Source of the DNA: Stenomitos rutilans HA7619-LM2
Lineage (GTDB): Bacteria > Cyanobacteriota > Cyanobacteriia > Leptolyngbyales > Leptolyngbyaceae
Direction of reading: 5' to 3'
Assembly (NCBI GenBank): GCA_019358945.1
Contig: JAHHIE010000019.1
Span: 1-64,000 of the forward strand
DNA: 64,000 nucleotides
The position numbers were made by a program, and so were the translations under genes. How positions within the stretch are numbered: position 1 is the stretch's first letter; the number at the start of each line of letters is the position of its first letter. Under the pieces are notes generated by a model. It was not told the origin of the DNA, searched no databases, and worked only from the letters and a program-made list of their open reading frames with translations. Positions 24,759 to 33,751 of this stretch are shown here, piece after piece.

Positions 24759-25778
24759 ATGACTTCCGCTACCAGACAGACAAAAGTTAGAAAACCCCCT
24801 TCTGCGACAACCGCGACCTATACGCTTGCGCTGGATGCAGGAAACTACGACCTCAAATTTTGGGACGGTGAGTCGCACCCTAAAGCCATTCGCTCAGTGC
24901 GCTTCCAACTTCCTCAAGGTCGTGATGCCGTGCGTCACACCGATGCCTCCCCTCTAATTGAGCTACCCGATGGTAACCGCTATCATTTCGGCGCACAGGC
25001 TTACAAATATCGCCGCCAACAGCAAACGGTCGTTGAAAACAAGGTTGAACTGTCCCGTTTGCATCTCTACGCCTGCCTGGAACCCCGCGAAAGTGAGACT
25101 GAATTTGCGATCGACATTTACGCCTCCACCCCAGAACCCGCCAAGAACGAAGATGCCATTCGTCAGCACCTGCTAGGCATGCATGAGTTCAAGCGCAATG
25201 GGCTGGATTATCGCGTCCTGGTAGAACGGGTTGAAGTAGAACGGGAGGGCATGGGTGCATACCATTACGCCCAGCGCTTAGGGCTGATTCCCGATACGGG
25301 CTACACGATCGTCGTAGACATTGGTGGGGGTACCTGGTTGACCCGTCTGGTAGATGCTGAAGGTGACGTGATTGACGAAAACGTGATGGATCGCGGCGGT
25401 GCCTATGAATTGGCGACGTCCATTAGCTTCGATCGTCGCCTGACCAACGCTTTGGGCACAACTGCCGATCCTAGCCTCATCATGGATGGTTTTCGGACAG
25501 GACACAATTACGCCGACACCGAGTTGAGCTGGCAGCCCTGGCTGGAAGAACACCTTGATCCCTGGTTTAAGGGTATCTTTCAAACGGTGAAAGCTCAGTA
25601 CACTCCCTACATGGCGCGAGTAACGCGCTTTTTGGTTACGGGCGGCAGTTCTCACCTCATTTCAGAGCGTCTAGCGGGTCGTAAACTATTCGCCGTGATG
25701 ACTGACCCTCAATTTGCGAACGTGCGTGGTTTATTTCCCGTTGTGAATGGAGCACAGCTATGTATGACAACAAAGTAA
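24759..25778 (+). CDS. ParM/StbA-like actin-family ATPase
   Basis: 339 residues of the ParM/StbA branch of the actin superfamily. Phosphate-1 motif LALDAGNYDLKFW (residues 24-36), phosphate-2 motif YTIVVDIGGGTWLTRLVD (near 185-202) and the adenosine motif RFLVTGGSSHLI (near 290). The N-terminal 20 residues are basic and Thr-rich. It is expected to polymerise with ATP and move DNA bound by its adaptor. The next gene overlaps its 3' end by 19 bp and encodes a small RHH-like protein, the classic parM-parR order. The context (rplI, dnaB, pyk, psbA nearby) indicates chromosome rather than plasmid. The start is supported by GAGGAACTC just before the ATG. Confidence 0.8.
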   Translation: MTSATRQTKVRKPPSATTATYTLALDAGNYDLKFWDGESHPKAIRSVRFQLPQGRDAVRHTDASPLIELPDGNRYHFGAQAYKYRRQQQTVVENKVELSRLHLYACLEPRESETEFAIDIYASTPEPAKNEDAIRQHLLGMHEFKRNGLDYRVLVERVEVEREGMGAYHYAQRLGLIPDTGYTIVVDIGGGTWLTRLVDAEGDVIDENVMDRGGAYELATSISFDRRLTNALGTTADPSLIMDGFRTGHNYADTELSWQPWLEEHLDPWFKGIFQTVKAQYTPYMARVTRFLVTGGSSHLISERLAGRKLFAVMTDPQFANVRGLFPVVNGAQLCMTTK

Positions 25779-26023
25779 GGCTTAGCCAGGATGTACTGGA
25801 AAAAGCCAGCCTGATTGCCTCGGAATGGGGCTTGAAAAATGCTCGCGCTGCGGTAGAAGCCGTTTTTCGCCGCTACGCTGACGAGTACCTTGATGGCACT
25901 GGACGCACACCCCAATGGGCAACCCACGAAGGCTTGCCTGCCAGCATGTTTTTGCTGCCTGAGCGATCGCAGCCCTCTACCTGCGAAGCCCTGAGCGAGC
26001 TAGATGATTTGCTAGGGCTGTAA
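25760..26023 (+). CDS. Small RHH-like adaptor, ParR candidate
   Basis: 87 residues overlapping the ParM-like gene by 19 bp. The N-terminus has ribbon-helix-helix form: strand NKVRLSQ, helix VLEKASLIASEWG, turn, helix ARAAVEAVFRRYADEYL. A Pro/Thr-rich linker follows, and the C-terminus CEALSELDDLLGL is a short acidic amphipathic helix. ParR proteins of type II partition systems combine an N-terminal RHH that binds parC with a C-terminal peptide that binds ParM, so the layout fits. The assignment rests on gene order and pattern, not on recognised identity. Confidence 0.6.
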   Translation: MYDNKVRLSQDVLEKASLIASEWGLKNARAAVEAVFRRYADEYLDGTGRTPQWATHEGLPASMFLLPERSQPSTCEALSELDDLLGL

Positions 26024-26227
26024 CGGCAATCGGTTGTAGACGCTTCGCTTGTGAAAGGGATGGGTGAGTAAGTCTTGTGCTACCTATCCATTCCTTCAAG
26101 CTTTTAATCCAACGGCTTTATCAAATGCCCAGTTTGCCATCGGATCGGTGACAAGTGCAGTTAGGATAGGCATAATTTTCTGTTGCAACGCGGCTGTCGC
26201 AACAGGAGTGATGTCTCCAGGAACTGT

Positions 26228-28696
26228 ATGGTTAATCAAGATACTGAATCTGCTGCCAACGACAAAGAAACGCCTCTCGTAGCAGACGTTGCCCTAGAGC
26301 AACGAGATAGTGCTTTAGGAACTTCATCTGCTCGATCGCACACGTCAGGCAGTCAGTGGGCTTCACCCCCAGAGCCGATTCGCCAGATTCTAGATGCTCC
26401 CGCAACACCAGCCGTCCTGATTTCGCCAGGCAATCAATGGTTGGTGGAGTTTGAGCAACCGGCTTTAACCACGATCGCCGAACTGGCTGAACCGATCGTT
26501 GCTGTGGCCGGTTTTCGCCTCAATCCCAAACTAAGCTGTCCTGCCCGCCACCACACTTACCGAGGAATGTGGTTACAGGCGATCCCATCCGGTACACGAC
26601 AAGAAGTTTCATTGCCGGATGATGCTCAAATCAGCTATACGCGCTGGTCGCCAAATGGTCAAATGCTTGCTTTTGTGCTGACGCAGACCACTGGCTTGGA
26701 ACTCTGGGTGATATCTCTGGCAGATGGCCTTCCCCGTCGGCTCACCGATCCCATTTTGAATGCGACCTACGGCACGCCTTACCGCTGGCTTTCCGATGAC
26801 GCGCTGTTGTGTAAATTGATTCCAGGCGATCGAGGTGAGCCGCCTGTCAAACCCTCAGTGCCAGCAGGCCCCATCATTCAGGAAAATCTGGGACGCAAAA
26901 GCGCGAACCGCACGTATACAAACCTGCTGCAAAATCCTTACGACGAGCAGTTATTTGAGTATTACGTCACCTCAACGTTGATCCGCGTTACGCTCGATGG
27001 ACAGCATGAGCCGTTAAGTGCGCCTTGCCTGATTGACGAAGCGATGCCGTCACCCGATGGCAACTACATCTTGTTGACAACGCTGCATCGTCCGTTTTCC
27101 TACCAGCTACCCAGTTCCTATTTCCCTCAGCGGATTCAGGTGCTCGATCAAGCAGGTCAGATGGTTTACGAATTGGTGGATCTACCGCTGGCAGATTATC
27201 TTTCGACCAAATTCGATGCGGTGACTGTTGGCCCCAGACGCACTTGTTGGCGCACCGATCGTCCTGCTACTCTCTACTGGGTCGAAGCGCTGGACGGCGG
27301 CGATCCGGTCGTGGAAGTACCCCACCGGGATGTGCTGTATGCACTGGATGCACCCTTCACGGGATCACCGAAAGAATTGTGGCGATCGCAGTATCGGTTT
27401 CGGCGAGTGCGCTGGGGACGTGAAGATGTGGCGCTGGTGTGGGAGCGCTGGCACGATACCCGACAGATTAAGCTGTGGAAAATCAATCCAGCGCAGCCAG
27501 AAACGCCACCCCAATTATTAGTGGAACGCAGTTACGAAGACCATTACAGCGATCCTGGTATGCCGTTGACCGTGCCAGGAGCGTTTAAGCGGCATGTGTT
27601 GCAGTTTACTCCAGATGGCAGCAGCCTTTACTTCACGGGACGAGGCGCTTCACCTTCAGGGGTGTATCCCTTTCTCGATCGCTGGGATCTTACGACAGCA
27701 GCGCCCGATCGACTGTGGCAGTGCCAATCGCCTTACTTCGAGTCTGTGGTCAAACTGCTCGACGATGAGGCGCATCAGATGATCACCATGCGCCAGTCCC
27801 AAACTGAACCGCCTAACTTCTTCCTGGTGACCCGGCCAGTCGGGCAGTCAGTACCGTTGACAGCGTATCCTGATCGAGCGCCGCAGTTCGCAGGCATTCA
27901 TAAAGAAGTCGTGCGCTATCAGCGGGCCGATAGCGTAGAACTATCCGCCAAACTTTACCTGCCAGCAGGCTATGACCCGCAGCGGGATGGAACGTTGCCA
28001 ACCCTCTTCTGGATTTATCCTGAAGAGTTTAAGAGCCGTGATCTGGCGGGGCAAGTAACGACCGCTGAACATACCTTTAGCCGTCCGGGTGGTACCTCGG
28101 TGTTGTTTTTGCTCACCCAGGGCTATGCCGTTTTGGATGATCCCAGCTTGCCTATCATTGGTGAAGGCGATGCAGAACCCAACGATACCTATGTCGAGCA
28201 GTTGCTTGCAGGCATTCAAGCCGCGATCGACTACGTGGTTGGTCGGGGAGTAGCAGACCGTGCCCGACTCGCGATCGGGGGACATTCCTATGGCGCATTT
28301 ACAACCGCTAATGTTCTGGCACACAGCAATCTTTTTCGCGCGGGCATTGCTCGTAGCGGTGCCTACAACCGAACGCTTACCCCCTTTGGCTTTCAGGGCG
28401 AACAGCGCCACTTCTGGGAAGCCGCAGATACGTATATGCAGCTTTCCCCGTTTACCCATGTGGGCAAGATTACGACACCGCTCCTGCTCATTCATGGGGC
28501 AGACGACAGCAACGCAGGCACCTATCCCCTCCAGACTGAGCGGTTTTACGAAGCCCTCAAAGGTCTGGGCGCAACCGTCCGTCAGGTGATGCTACCTCTA
28601 GAAGACCACGGATATCGTTCCCGTGAAGCGATCGGGCATGTGCTGTGGGAAATGGTGCAGTGGTGCGATCGGTACTTGAAGGGGGAAATGGAATAG
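26228..28696 (+). CDS. S9-family serine peptidase, glutamyl-endopeptidase-like
   Basis: About 822 residues. A beta-propeller domain (about 60-560) with DPP-type repeats precedes an alpha/beta-hydrolase domain (about 570-820). The triad is Ser in IGGHSYGAFTTANVL, Asp in LIHGADDSNAG and His in LPLEDHGYRSRE. The form GGHSYGAF with HGADDSNAGT resembles the chloroplast glutamyl endopeptidase CGEP and bacterial relatives, which cleave peptides after Glu. No signal peptide is evident, so it is probably cytosolic. ATG 26228 with AGGA just upstream is chosen over an upstream TTG (26183). Confidence 0.85.
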   Translation: MVNQDTESAANDKETPLVADVALEQRDSALGTSSARSHTSGSQWASPPEPIRQILDAPATPAVLISPGNQWLVEFEQPALTTIAELAEPIVAVAGFRLNPKLSCPARHHTYRGMWLQAIPSGTRQEVSLPDDAQISYTRWSPNGQMLAFVLTQTTGLELWVISLADGLPRRLTDPILNATYGTPYRWLSDDALLCKLIPGDRGEPPVKPSVPAGPIIQENLGRKSANRTYTNLLQNPYDEQLFEYYVTSTLIRVTLDGQHEPLSAPCLIDEAMPSPDGNYILLTTLHRPFSYQLPSSYFPQRIQVLDQAGQMVYELVDLPLADYLSTKFDAVTVGPRRTCWRTDRPATLYWVEALDGGDPVVEVPHRDVLYALDAPFTGSPKELWRSQYRFRRVRWGREDVALVWERWHDTRQIKLWKINPAQPETPPQLLVERSYEDHYSDPGMPLTVPGAFKRHVLQFTPDGSSLYFTGRGASPSGVYPFLDRWDLTTAAPDRLWQCQSPYFESVVKLLDDEAHQMITMRQSQTEPPNFFLVTRPVGQSVPLTAYPDRAPQFAGIHKEVVRYQRADSVELSAKLYLPAGYDPQRDGTLPTLFWIYPEEFKSRDLAGQVTTAEHTFSRPGGTSVLFLLTQGYAVLDDPSLPIIGEGDAEPNDTYVEQLLAGIQAAIDYVVGRGVADRARLAIGGHSYGAFTTANVLAHSNLFRAGIARSGAYNRTLTPFGFQGEQRHFWEAADTYMQLSPFTHVGKITTPLLLIHGADDSNAGTYPLQTERFYEALKGLGATVRQVMLPLEDHGYRSREAIGHVLWEMVQWCDRYLKGEME

Positions 28697-28721
28697 GGGT
28701 CGGGAGGTAGGGGATGGGGTG

Positions 28722-28860
28722 AGAGTTATGAGTTGTGAGTTAAAAGTTTTGAGTTGAAGAGCAGCCAGCTAACCCTGAGGGAAGCAAGCTACAGCGGTCA
28801 GCTTCCTTCTAAAAATCACAACTAACAACTCCTTCTACCTTTTACCTTTCATCTTGAGCC
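28722..28860. repeat. Heptad repeats downstream of the S9 peptidase gene
   Basis: AGAGTTATGAGTTGTGAGTT and AAAGTTTTGAGTTGAAGAGC units, then a CAGCGGTCAGC unit and pyrimidine-rich TACCTTTTACCTTTC. The 15-mer GGGAAGCAAGCTACA here occurs inverted inside the MITE at 18298. The remaining 200 bp to rplI show no gene; they should contain the rplI-dnaB promoter. Confidence 0.55.
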
Positions 28861-29060
28861 GTCAGCCATTAGCTTTCAACGCTCAACTGTCCCGCTTGCT
28901 TTTGAAAACCAACAACGGCTTTAGCGATCAGTTCACTCCCCATTCCCCACTCCTATCCTTCTGCTTTTTTCAAAATTCTATGGCTTCAAGTTCCTACATA
29001 CGGTACTATTGTATTTCTGTGGGTTTTTACGCTTAGAAAGATTGTGGCAAAGGAAAGGCT

Positions 29061-29519
29061 ATGGCGAAGCGAGTGCAATTAGTTCTCAGTCAAGATGTCA
29101 GCAAGTTAGGCAAAGCAGGCGATCTCGTTGAAGTCGCTCCCGGCTATGCTCGCAACTATTTAATTCCTCAGGGCTTCGGGGCACGGACCACGCCCGGTCT
29201 TCTAAAGCAAGTCGAGCGTCGTAGAGAGCTAGAGCGGCAGCGATTGCTGGCAGAAAAGCAGCAAGCTGAAACGATCAAGAAAGCCCTCGAAACAGTCGGG
29301 CGTTACGCGATCGCCAAGCAGGCAGGCGAGAAGGATGCCATTTTTGGTACGGTCACGCATCAAGACGTGGCAGATGCCATTCTGGAAGCAACGAAGCAGG
29401 AAATCGATCGTCGTGGCATTACGCTACCCGATATTCACCAGCTTGGTTCCTACAAGGCAGAGGTTAAGCTGCATCCTGAGGTTACCGCTACCGTTGAGAT
29501 TCAGGTTGTCGCTAGCTAA
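29061..29519 (+). CDS. rplI: 50S ribosomal protein L9
   Basis: 152 residues of normal L9 length. The N-terminal globular domain contains the signature [20 protein letters not shown] with GFG following (residues 12-35). It is followed by the long connecting helix ([19 protein letters not shown]) and the C-terminal RNA-binding domain. L9 binds 23S rRNA near the L1 stalk and limits frameshifting. AAGGAAAGG precedes the ATG at a good distance. dnaB follows 427 bp later, a widely conserved rplI-dnaB neighbourhood. Confidence 0.97.
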   Translation: MAKRVQLVLSQDVSKLGKAGDLVEVAPGYARNYLIPQGFGARTTPGLLKQVERRRELERQRLLAEKQQAETIKKALETVGRYAIAKQAGEKDAIFGTVTHQDVADAILEATKQEIDRRGITLPDIHQLGSYKAEVKLHPEVTATVEIQVVAS

Positions 29520-29946
29520 GGCGTGATCAGATTGTCTAAACGTTTGCTACTGAATCAGGCGATGGCTCCACAATGCCATACTTTAGTTGCTTGTAGGCAT
29601 TTGGGTAATGGCTTTCGTGTCGTTACCTATTTTGATGGCAATTTAAGACTGCTTCGCACCCGGTTTTCTCATGAGCTTGGTTTTTCCTGGGCTTGTTTTT
29701 GAACAGCAGGCCATAGCATTTGTCGTTGGGTGATCGTTGGACTAAAATAGTACAATAATACTAATTTGCTCCATGCAGTTTGGTCGGCTTTGGCAAAAGC
29801 TCCACATTTAGCGCCTTAAGCAATGACAAGTTTGAAATAACGCTAAATGTGCTTGCAGATGGTGGCCTTAGCTGTATAGTTGGGGTGGATTAACGCGCGT
29901 TGGTGCAAATCCAACTTAATCAACGTATCGCCATCACCCACTGCTC
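29520..29946. other. rplI-dnaB intergenic region with an 11-bp inverted repeat
   Basis: 427 bp without a convincing gene. CACATTTAGCG (29803-29813) and CGCTAAATGTG (29841-29851) form a perfect 11-bp stem with a 27-nt loop. There is no T-run after it, so an intrinsic terminator is unlikely; a protein site or an RNA structure ahead of dnaB is possible. AT-rich AGTACAATAATACTAAT at 29749-29765 could be a promoter. Confidence 0.45.
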
Positions 29947-31299
29947 ATGGTTCAGGAACTCAACTTTCAAACCTTTAGCGATCGCCTACCGCCTCAAAAC
30001 ATCGATGCTGAGGAGTCGATCCTGGGTGGCATTTTGTTAGATCCAGAAGCGATTAATCGAGTAGCAGATATACTGCACCCTGAAGCGTTTTACCTGAGCG
30101 CACATCGTGAAATTTACCGGGCCGCGCTGGTCTTACAGGCTCAGGGCAGCTCAACCGATTTAATGAGCATTACCTCTTGGCTCATCGATCGCGGCTTATT
30201 AGAGAAAGTGGGTGGGCAGAGCAAGCTGGCACAGTTGATCGATCGCACCGTCAGCGCCGTCAACATCGATCAGTACGCCCAACTGGTGATGGACAAATAC
30301 ATGCGCCGCAAGCTCATCAAAGCGGGCAACGAAATTGCGCATTTGGGGCATGATACGGCAAGCGACCTGGAAAATGTGCTGGATCAGTCGGAGCAAAAGC
30401 TCTTTGGCGTCACGCAAGACCGTCCGCAGCAGGGTTTGATGGCAGCTTCAGATATTCTGACACATACCTTTTCGGATATTGAAAGCCGATCTCTGGGGAT
30501 GGTTTTGCCAGGGTTATCCTGCGGTTTCTACGATCTGGATGCGATGACGCAGGGCTTTCAACGCTCCGATCTCATCATCGTAGCGGGGCGACCGTCGATG
30601 GGCAAAACGGCTTTTACCATGAACGTGGCTCGTAACATTGCTGCCTTCCATAAGCTGCCCGTTGCGGTTTTTAGTCTGGAAATGTCGAAGGAGCAGTTGG
30701 TACAGCGCTTGCTGGCGAGCGAAGTGCGGATTGAAAGTGGACGGCTGCGGGCAGGACGGGTTAGCCAAAACGAATGGGAACCATTGGGGCACGCTATTAG
30801 CACCCTGTCGCAATTGCCCATGTTTATTGACGATACGCCCAATATCAGCATTACTGAGATTCGATCGAAGGCACGCCGCCTTCAAGCAGAACAAGGTGGG
30901 GCACTGGGTCTCATCCTGCTGGACTATTTGCAGCTAATGGAAGGCGGCGGCGATAACCGGGTGCAGGAGCTATCACGTATTACGCGGGCGCTCAAGGGTT
31001 TAGCGCGAGAACTGAGTGTGCCTGTCATTGCGCTCTCACAGCTCAGTCGTAGCGTAGAAGCGCGTACCAACAAACGTCCAATGATGAGCGACTTGCGAGA
31101 ATCTGGAGCCATTGAGCAGGACGCTGACTTAATCATGATGCTCTACCGAGACGAATACTACAACCCAGATACGCCCGATCGTGGCATCGCCGAAGTCATC
31201 ATCTCCAAACACCGGAATGGTCCAACCGGAATGGTCAAGCTATTGTTTGAGTCGCAGTTTACCCAGTTCCGCAATCTCGCTGCCCCTAATCGGATGTAG
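29947..31299 (+). CDS. dnaB: Replicative DNA helicase DnaB
   Basis: 450 residues. The N-terminal domain (RLPPQNIDAEESILGGILLD) binds primase; the RecA-like domain has Walker A GRPSMGKTAF near 216 and Walker B ALGLILLDYLQLM near 320, and the end contains ADLIMMLYRDEYYNPD. It is a hexameric 5'-3' helicase at the replication fork. Several cyanobacterial dnaB genes carry inteins at the P-loop or nearby; none is present here. The start lies at ATG 29947 without a strong ribosome-binding site. Confidence 0.97.
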   Translation: MVQELNFQTFSDRLPPQNIDAEESILGGILLDPEAINRVADILHPEAFYLSAHREIYRAALVLQAQGSSTDLMSITSWLIDRGLLEKVGGQSKLAQLIDRTVSAVNIDQYAQLVMDKYMRRKLIKAGNEIAHLGHDTASDLENVLDQSEQKLFGVTQDRPQQGLMAASDILTHTFSDIESRSLGMVLPGLSCGFYDLDAMTQGFQRSDLIIVAGRPSMGKTAFTMNVARNIAAFHKLPVAVFSLEMSKEQLVQRLLASEVRIESGRLRAGRVSQNEWEPLGHAISTLSQLPMFIDDTPNISITEIRSKARRLQAEQGGALGLILLDYLQLMEGGGDNRVQELSRITRALKGLARELSVPVIALSQLSRSVEARTNKRPMMSDLRESGAIEQDADLIMMLYRDEYYNPDTPDRGIAEVIISKHRNGPTGMVKLLFESQFTQFRNLAAPNRM

Positions 31300-31352
31300 G
31301 CGCGGGTTTATAGATGATGGCGTTTGACCCTGGTGAGTTAAGGGTTAGCCCA

Positions 31353-31784
31353 TCAATGAATTTGACGTAAGGTTTGAAGAGCATAGATTACACCCATTGA
31401 TGCCTTGCCAGATTCGTAAGCCGCTTCGTGCACTACACCATCTTTTAGCTTGATGTGCATTAATGTCAGTGGATGCAAAACCCCTTTAAAGTCACCAAAC
31501 TGTATTTCTTCAATGTCTTTTACAACGGTTTGGGCTTTCATCCCTTCTTTAGCGTAATAAACCGCTCGTGATGAAATCAGTGTCCAGGTTTTTTCATCAA
31601 CAAATACGACTAGAAACGGCAACTCTTTTGACTCAAGGTTGCAACAACTACACAAATATGTCTGAACCTGATTGTCAAGATCGTTCCACAGCTTGGTATA
31701 TTGCCACGTTTGATAAGCCGTACTATGGCGTTCAACTGCGGCAGATAAGACTTTCAGGATACTTTCATCGGTTTTTAGACTCAC
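31353..31784 (-). CDS. Hypothetical protein, PH-like pattern
   Basis: 143 residues, not recognised. Residues 55-110 alternate hydrophobic beta-strand patterns (FLVVFVDEKTWTLISSRAVYY, then IEEIQFGDFKGVLHPLTLMHIKL) that resemble a bacterial PH-like sheet, ending in a helix (GVIYALQTLRQIH). There are three Cys in a CSCC cluster near 46-50. No signal or membrane segment. It is convergent with dnaB. The reading frame uses ordinary codons for the window, so I take it as real. Confidence 0.55.
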   Translation of the reverse strand: MSLKTDESILKVLSAAVERHSTAYQTWQYTKLWNDLDNQVQTYLCSCCNLESKELPFLVVFVDEKTWTLISSRAVYYAKEGMKAQTVVKDIEEIQFGDFKGVLHPLTLMHIKLKDGVVHEAAYESGKASMGVIYALQTLRQIH

Positions 31785-31910
31785 CGATCGCCTCGCTTAA
31801 TCACCTGCTTGCATTACCAATTGGCAAGATCAACCTCAGTTTGAACGCACATTGCTCAGCACTAATTCTGATTAAGGACTTAATAGCCGAGGTGCAGCTA
31901 ACAATTCTAG

Positions 31911-32243
31911 CTAATGCGAAACAGTCTTCGAGTACAGTTGCAACACGACGACACCAGCAACAATCAGCGTCATGCCGATGAGACCAGCCTGGTCGATCGT
32001 CTGGCGATAAAAGACCCAGCCGAAAAAGGTGACGAGGACAATGCCTAGCCCTGACCAGATAGCGTAAGCAACCCCGACGCTGATGGTTCGCAGGCACAGC
32101 GAGAGGAAATAGAAGGCAGAGCTGTACCCAACCAAAACAATCAGGCTGGGTACAAGCTTGGTAAAAGATGCCGTTGCTTTAAGAGCGCTCGTCCCAATCA
32201 CTTCAGACAGAATAGCAAGGAGCAGGTAAGCATAGTCCGGCAT
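31911..32243 (-). CDS. SMR-family multidrug/cation exporter (EmrE/QacE type)
   Basis: 110 residues, four membrane helices. Starting at the second Met (MPDYAYLLLAILSEVIGTS), the key glutamate falls at position 14 as in EmrE, within AILSEVIGTSALK. GVAYAIWSGLGIVLV is the third-helix signature. Such antiparallel dimers exchange toxic cations (or guanidinium) for protons at the plasma membrane. An extra Met one codon upstream (32246) is possible. The drug-export versus guanidinium (Gdx) subtype is not settled by sequence, and no guanidine riboswitch was seen. Confidence 0.9.
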   Translation of the reverse strand: MPDYAYLLLAILSEVIGTSALKATASFTKLVPSLIVLVGYSSAFYFLSLCLRTISVGVAYAIWSGLGIVLVTFFGWVFYRQTIDQAGLIGMTLIVAGVVVLQLYSKTVSH

Positions 32244-32260
32244 CACACAATTCCACTGGG

Positions 32261-32806
32261 TTAGCTGAGCTTGAGCAGTTCGACATCAAAGAGGAGGGTG
32301 GCGTTGGGTGGAATGATACCCCCTGCGCCCCGTGCCCCATAGCCTAGCTCAGAGGGGATGATGAGTTGACGACGACCGCCTACTTTCATGCTGCCAACGC
32401 CTTCATCCCAGCCTTTGATCACCTGCCCCACCCCAATTTTGAACTGGAAGGGCTGGTTACGATCGCGCGAGCTATCAAACTTTGTGCCATCTTCCAGGGT
32501 GCCTGTGTAATGCACGGTGACGGTTTGTCCTTTTTGGGGTGACGCTCCCGTCCCTTCAACCAAATCGACATACTTAAGCCCAGAAGCGGTCGTTACAGGC
32601 TCTTTGGGGGTTGGTGAAGTGGAGGCATCTGCCATAAGTGTAGGTGCGATCGACGCGTTGTGGGTTTTCATCATGGTTGCAGCGACTTGAGGCGTGCTAG
32701 TCAGCTCACTGGCGATCGCAGTATCCGACTTGCCCATAAACTGGGAGACGATCAACACCACGACACAGGCAAGCATGACTCCCAGGCTGACTAAAATTTC
32801 CTTCAA
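32261..32806 (-). CDS. FKBP-type peptidyl-prolyl isomerase, exported/anchored
   Basis: 181 residues. The N-terminal hydrophobic segment (ILVSLGVMLACVVVLIVSQF) is a signal anchor, then about 50 low-complexity residues. The FKBP domain spans residues 75-180: TVTVHYTGTLEDGTKFDSS, VGQVIKGWDEGVGSMKVGG, LIIPSELGYGARGAGGIIPP. It folds proteins by proline isomerisation in the periplasm or thylakoid lumen. The SMR gene begins just 17 bp after its stop, same strand, so they may be one transcript. Confidence 0.92.
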   Translation of the reverse strand: MKEILVSLGVMLACVVVLIVSQFMGKSDTAIASELTSTPQVAATMMKTHNASIAPTLMADASTSPTPKEPVTTASGLKYVDLVEGTGASPQKGQTVTVHYTGTLEDGTKFDSSRDRNQPFQFKIGVGQVIKGWDEGVGSMKVGGRRQLIIPSELGYGARGAGGIIPPNATLLFDVELLKLS

Positions 32807-32942
32807 AATAACTCTCCTCTCAGATTCAGTCTTCGTAGTCAGTCATCAGCGATTCAGCATGTAGTGATTTAGCATGTAGTCGCTGACATCTGCCCATTGT
32901 ACAAGGATTTCAGCGGGGAAAGCCCGGAAACCTACTGTAGAT

Positions 32943-33710
32943 TTAGGGCGTTTGTGTTTGAAGATAGGCTGCAAGCTGAAGATCAAACAGTGTGGCACCA
33001 TTCGCAGGGCCAGCTAAAACCTGAAACGGTAGCGACGGTTCTCCCAGGTGATCTAGAACTAAAGCTGCACCTGCAAAGTCTTGTGCCTGGGTGTAACCAT
33101 TCACCGTAATCACCGTTTGCAGGTTTGCCTGCTTAGCAGATTGTAAGCCAGCCTCGGAATCTTCAAACACCAAGCATGCCTCTGGCTCTAGCTGCAATGC
33201 TTGTAAGGCGTAATGGTAGATGTCTGGCGCAGGTTTTTTGGCTGGCACAATGTCACCAGCGGCAATGACCTCAAACCAATCGAGGCTATCGGCACCCAGC
33301 GCCGTTTGCAGTAGCGCCGTGACGTTTGCGGGAGTCGTGGTAGTCGCGATCGCCAGTCTGAGTCCTGCGTCCCGTGCTTCCTGCAGCAAGCGTTTTACAC
33401 CCGGACGGAGTGGCACCACATTCTCTTCGATGAGCCGCGTATAGTGCGCTGTTTTCGCTTTGTGCAGCCCAGCGATCCATTCCCGGCGATCGCCCGGTGG
33501 CTCAAACTCTGGATAATCGGTCGTGAGGTACTGATGAATCCGTTCCTTGCCACCCGTTACCGCTAGCAACTCGCCGTAGCGCTCAACCGACCATTCCCAG
33601 TCGAGACCCGCATCGGCAAACGCTCGATTAAAGGCCACCCGATGCCCATCTCGTTCGGTATCGGCTAACGTACCATCAACATCAAAAATCAGTGCTTGGA
33701 GTTTGGACAT
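32943..33710 (-). CDS. HAD-superfamily phosphatase, CbbY-like
   Basis: 255 residues. Motif I FDVDGTLADTE (nucleophile Asp10, acid/base Asp12), motif II ATTTTPANV (Thr near 121), motif III Lys in IVPAKKPAPDIY and motif IV CLVFEDSEAGLQSA are all present. The helical cap (RDGHRVAFNRAFADAGLDW, GGKERIHQYL) is of the CbbY type, which removes inhibitory xylulose-1,5-bisphosphate produced by Rubisco. Substrate is inferred from this cap only. The AI-2E-family gene lies 42 bp upstream, same strand. Confidence 0.85.
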   Translation of the reverse strand: MSKLQALIFDVDGTLADTERDGHRVAFNRAFADAGLDWEWSVERYGELLAVTGGKERIHQYLTTDYPEFEPPGDRREWIAGLHKAKTAHYTRLIEENVVPLRPGVKRLLQEARDAGLRLAIATTTTPANVTALLQTALGADSLDWFEVIAAGDIVPAKKPAPDIYHYALQALQLEPEACLVFEDSEAGLQSAKQANLQTVITVNGYTQAQDFAGAALVLDHLGEPSLPFQVLAGPANGATLFDLQLAAYLQTQTP

Positions 33711-33751
33711 GAGTGCGATCAGAAAGAAGGATGAGTGGCTGATACCTTACC

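Noticed and set aside
26064-26282. 72-codon frame between the adaptor and the S9 peptidase
   Set aside because: It overlaps the peptidase start in another frame and has no start signal or recognisable pattern.
30590-30960. Intein or intron in dnaB
   Set aside because: Walker A and B regions are continuous and the protein is normal DnaB length.
31911-32243. Guanidine-exporter identity for the SMR protein
   Set aside because: No guanidine riboswitch was recognised upstream and subtype residues were not decisive.
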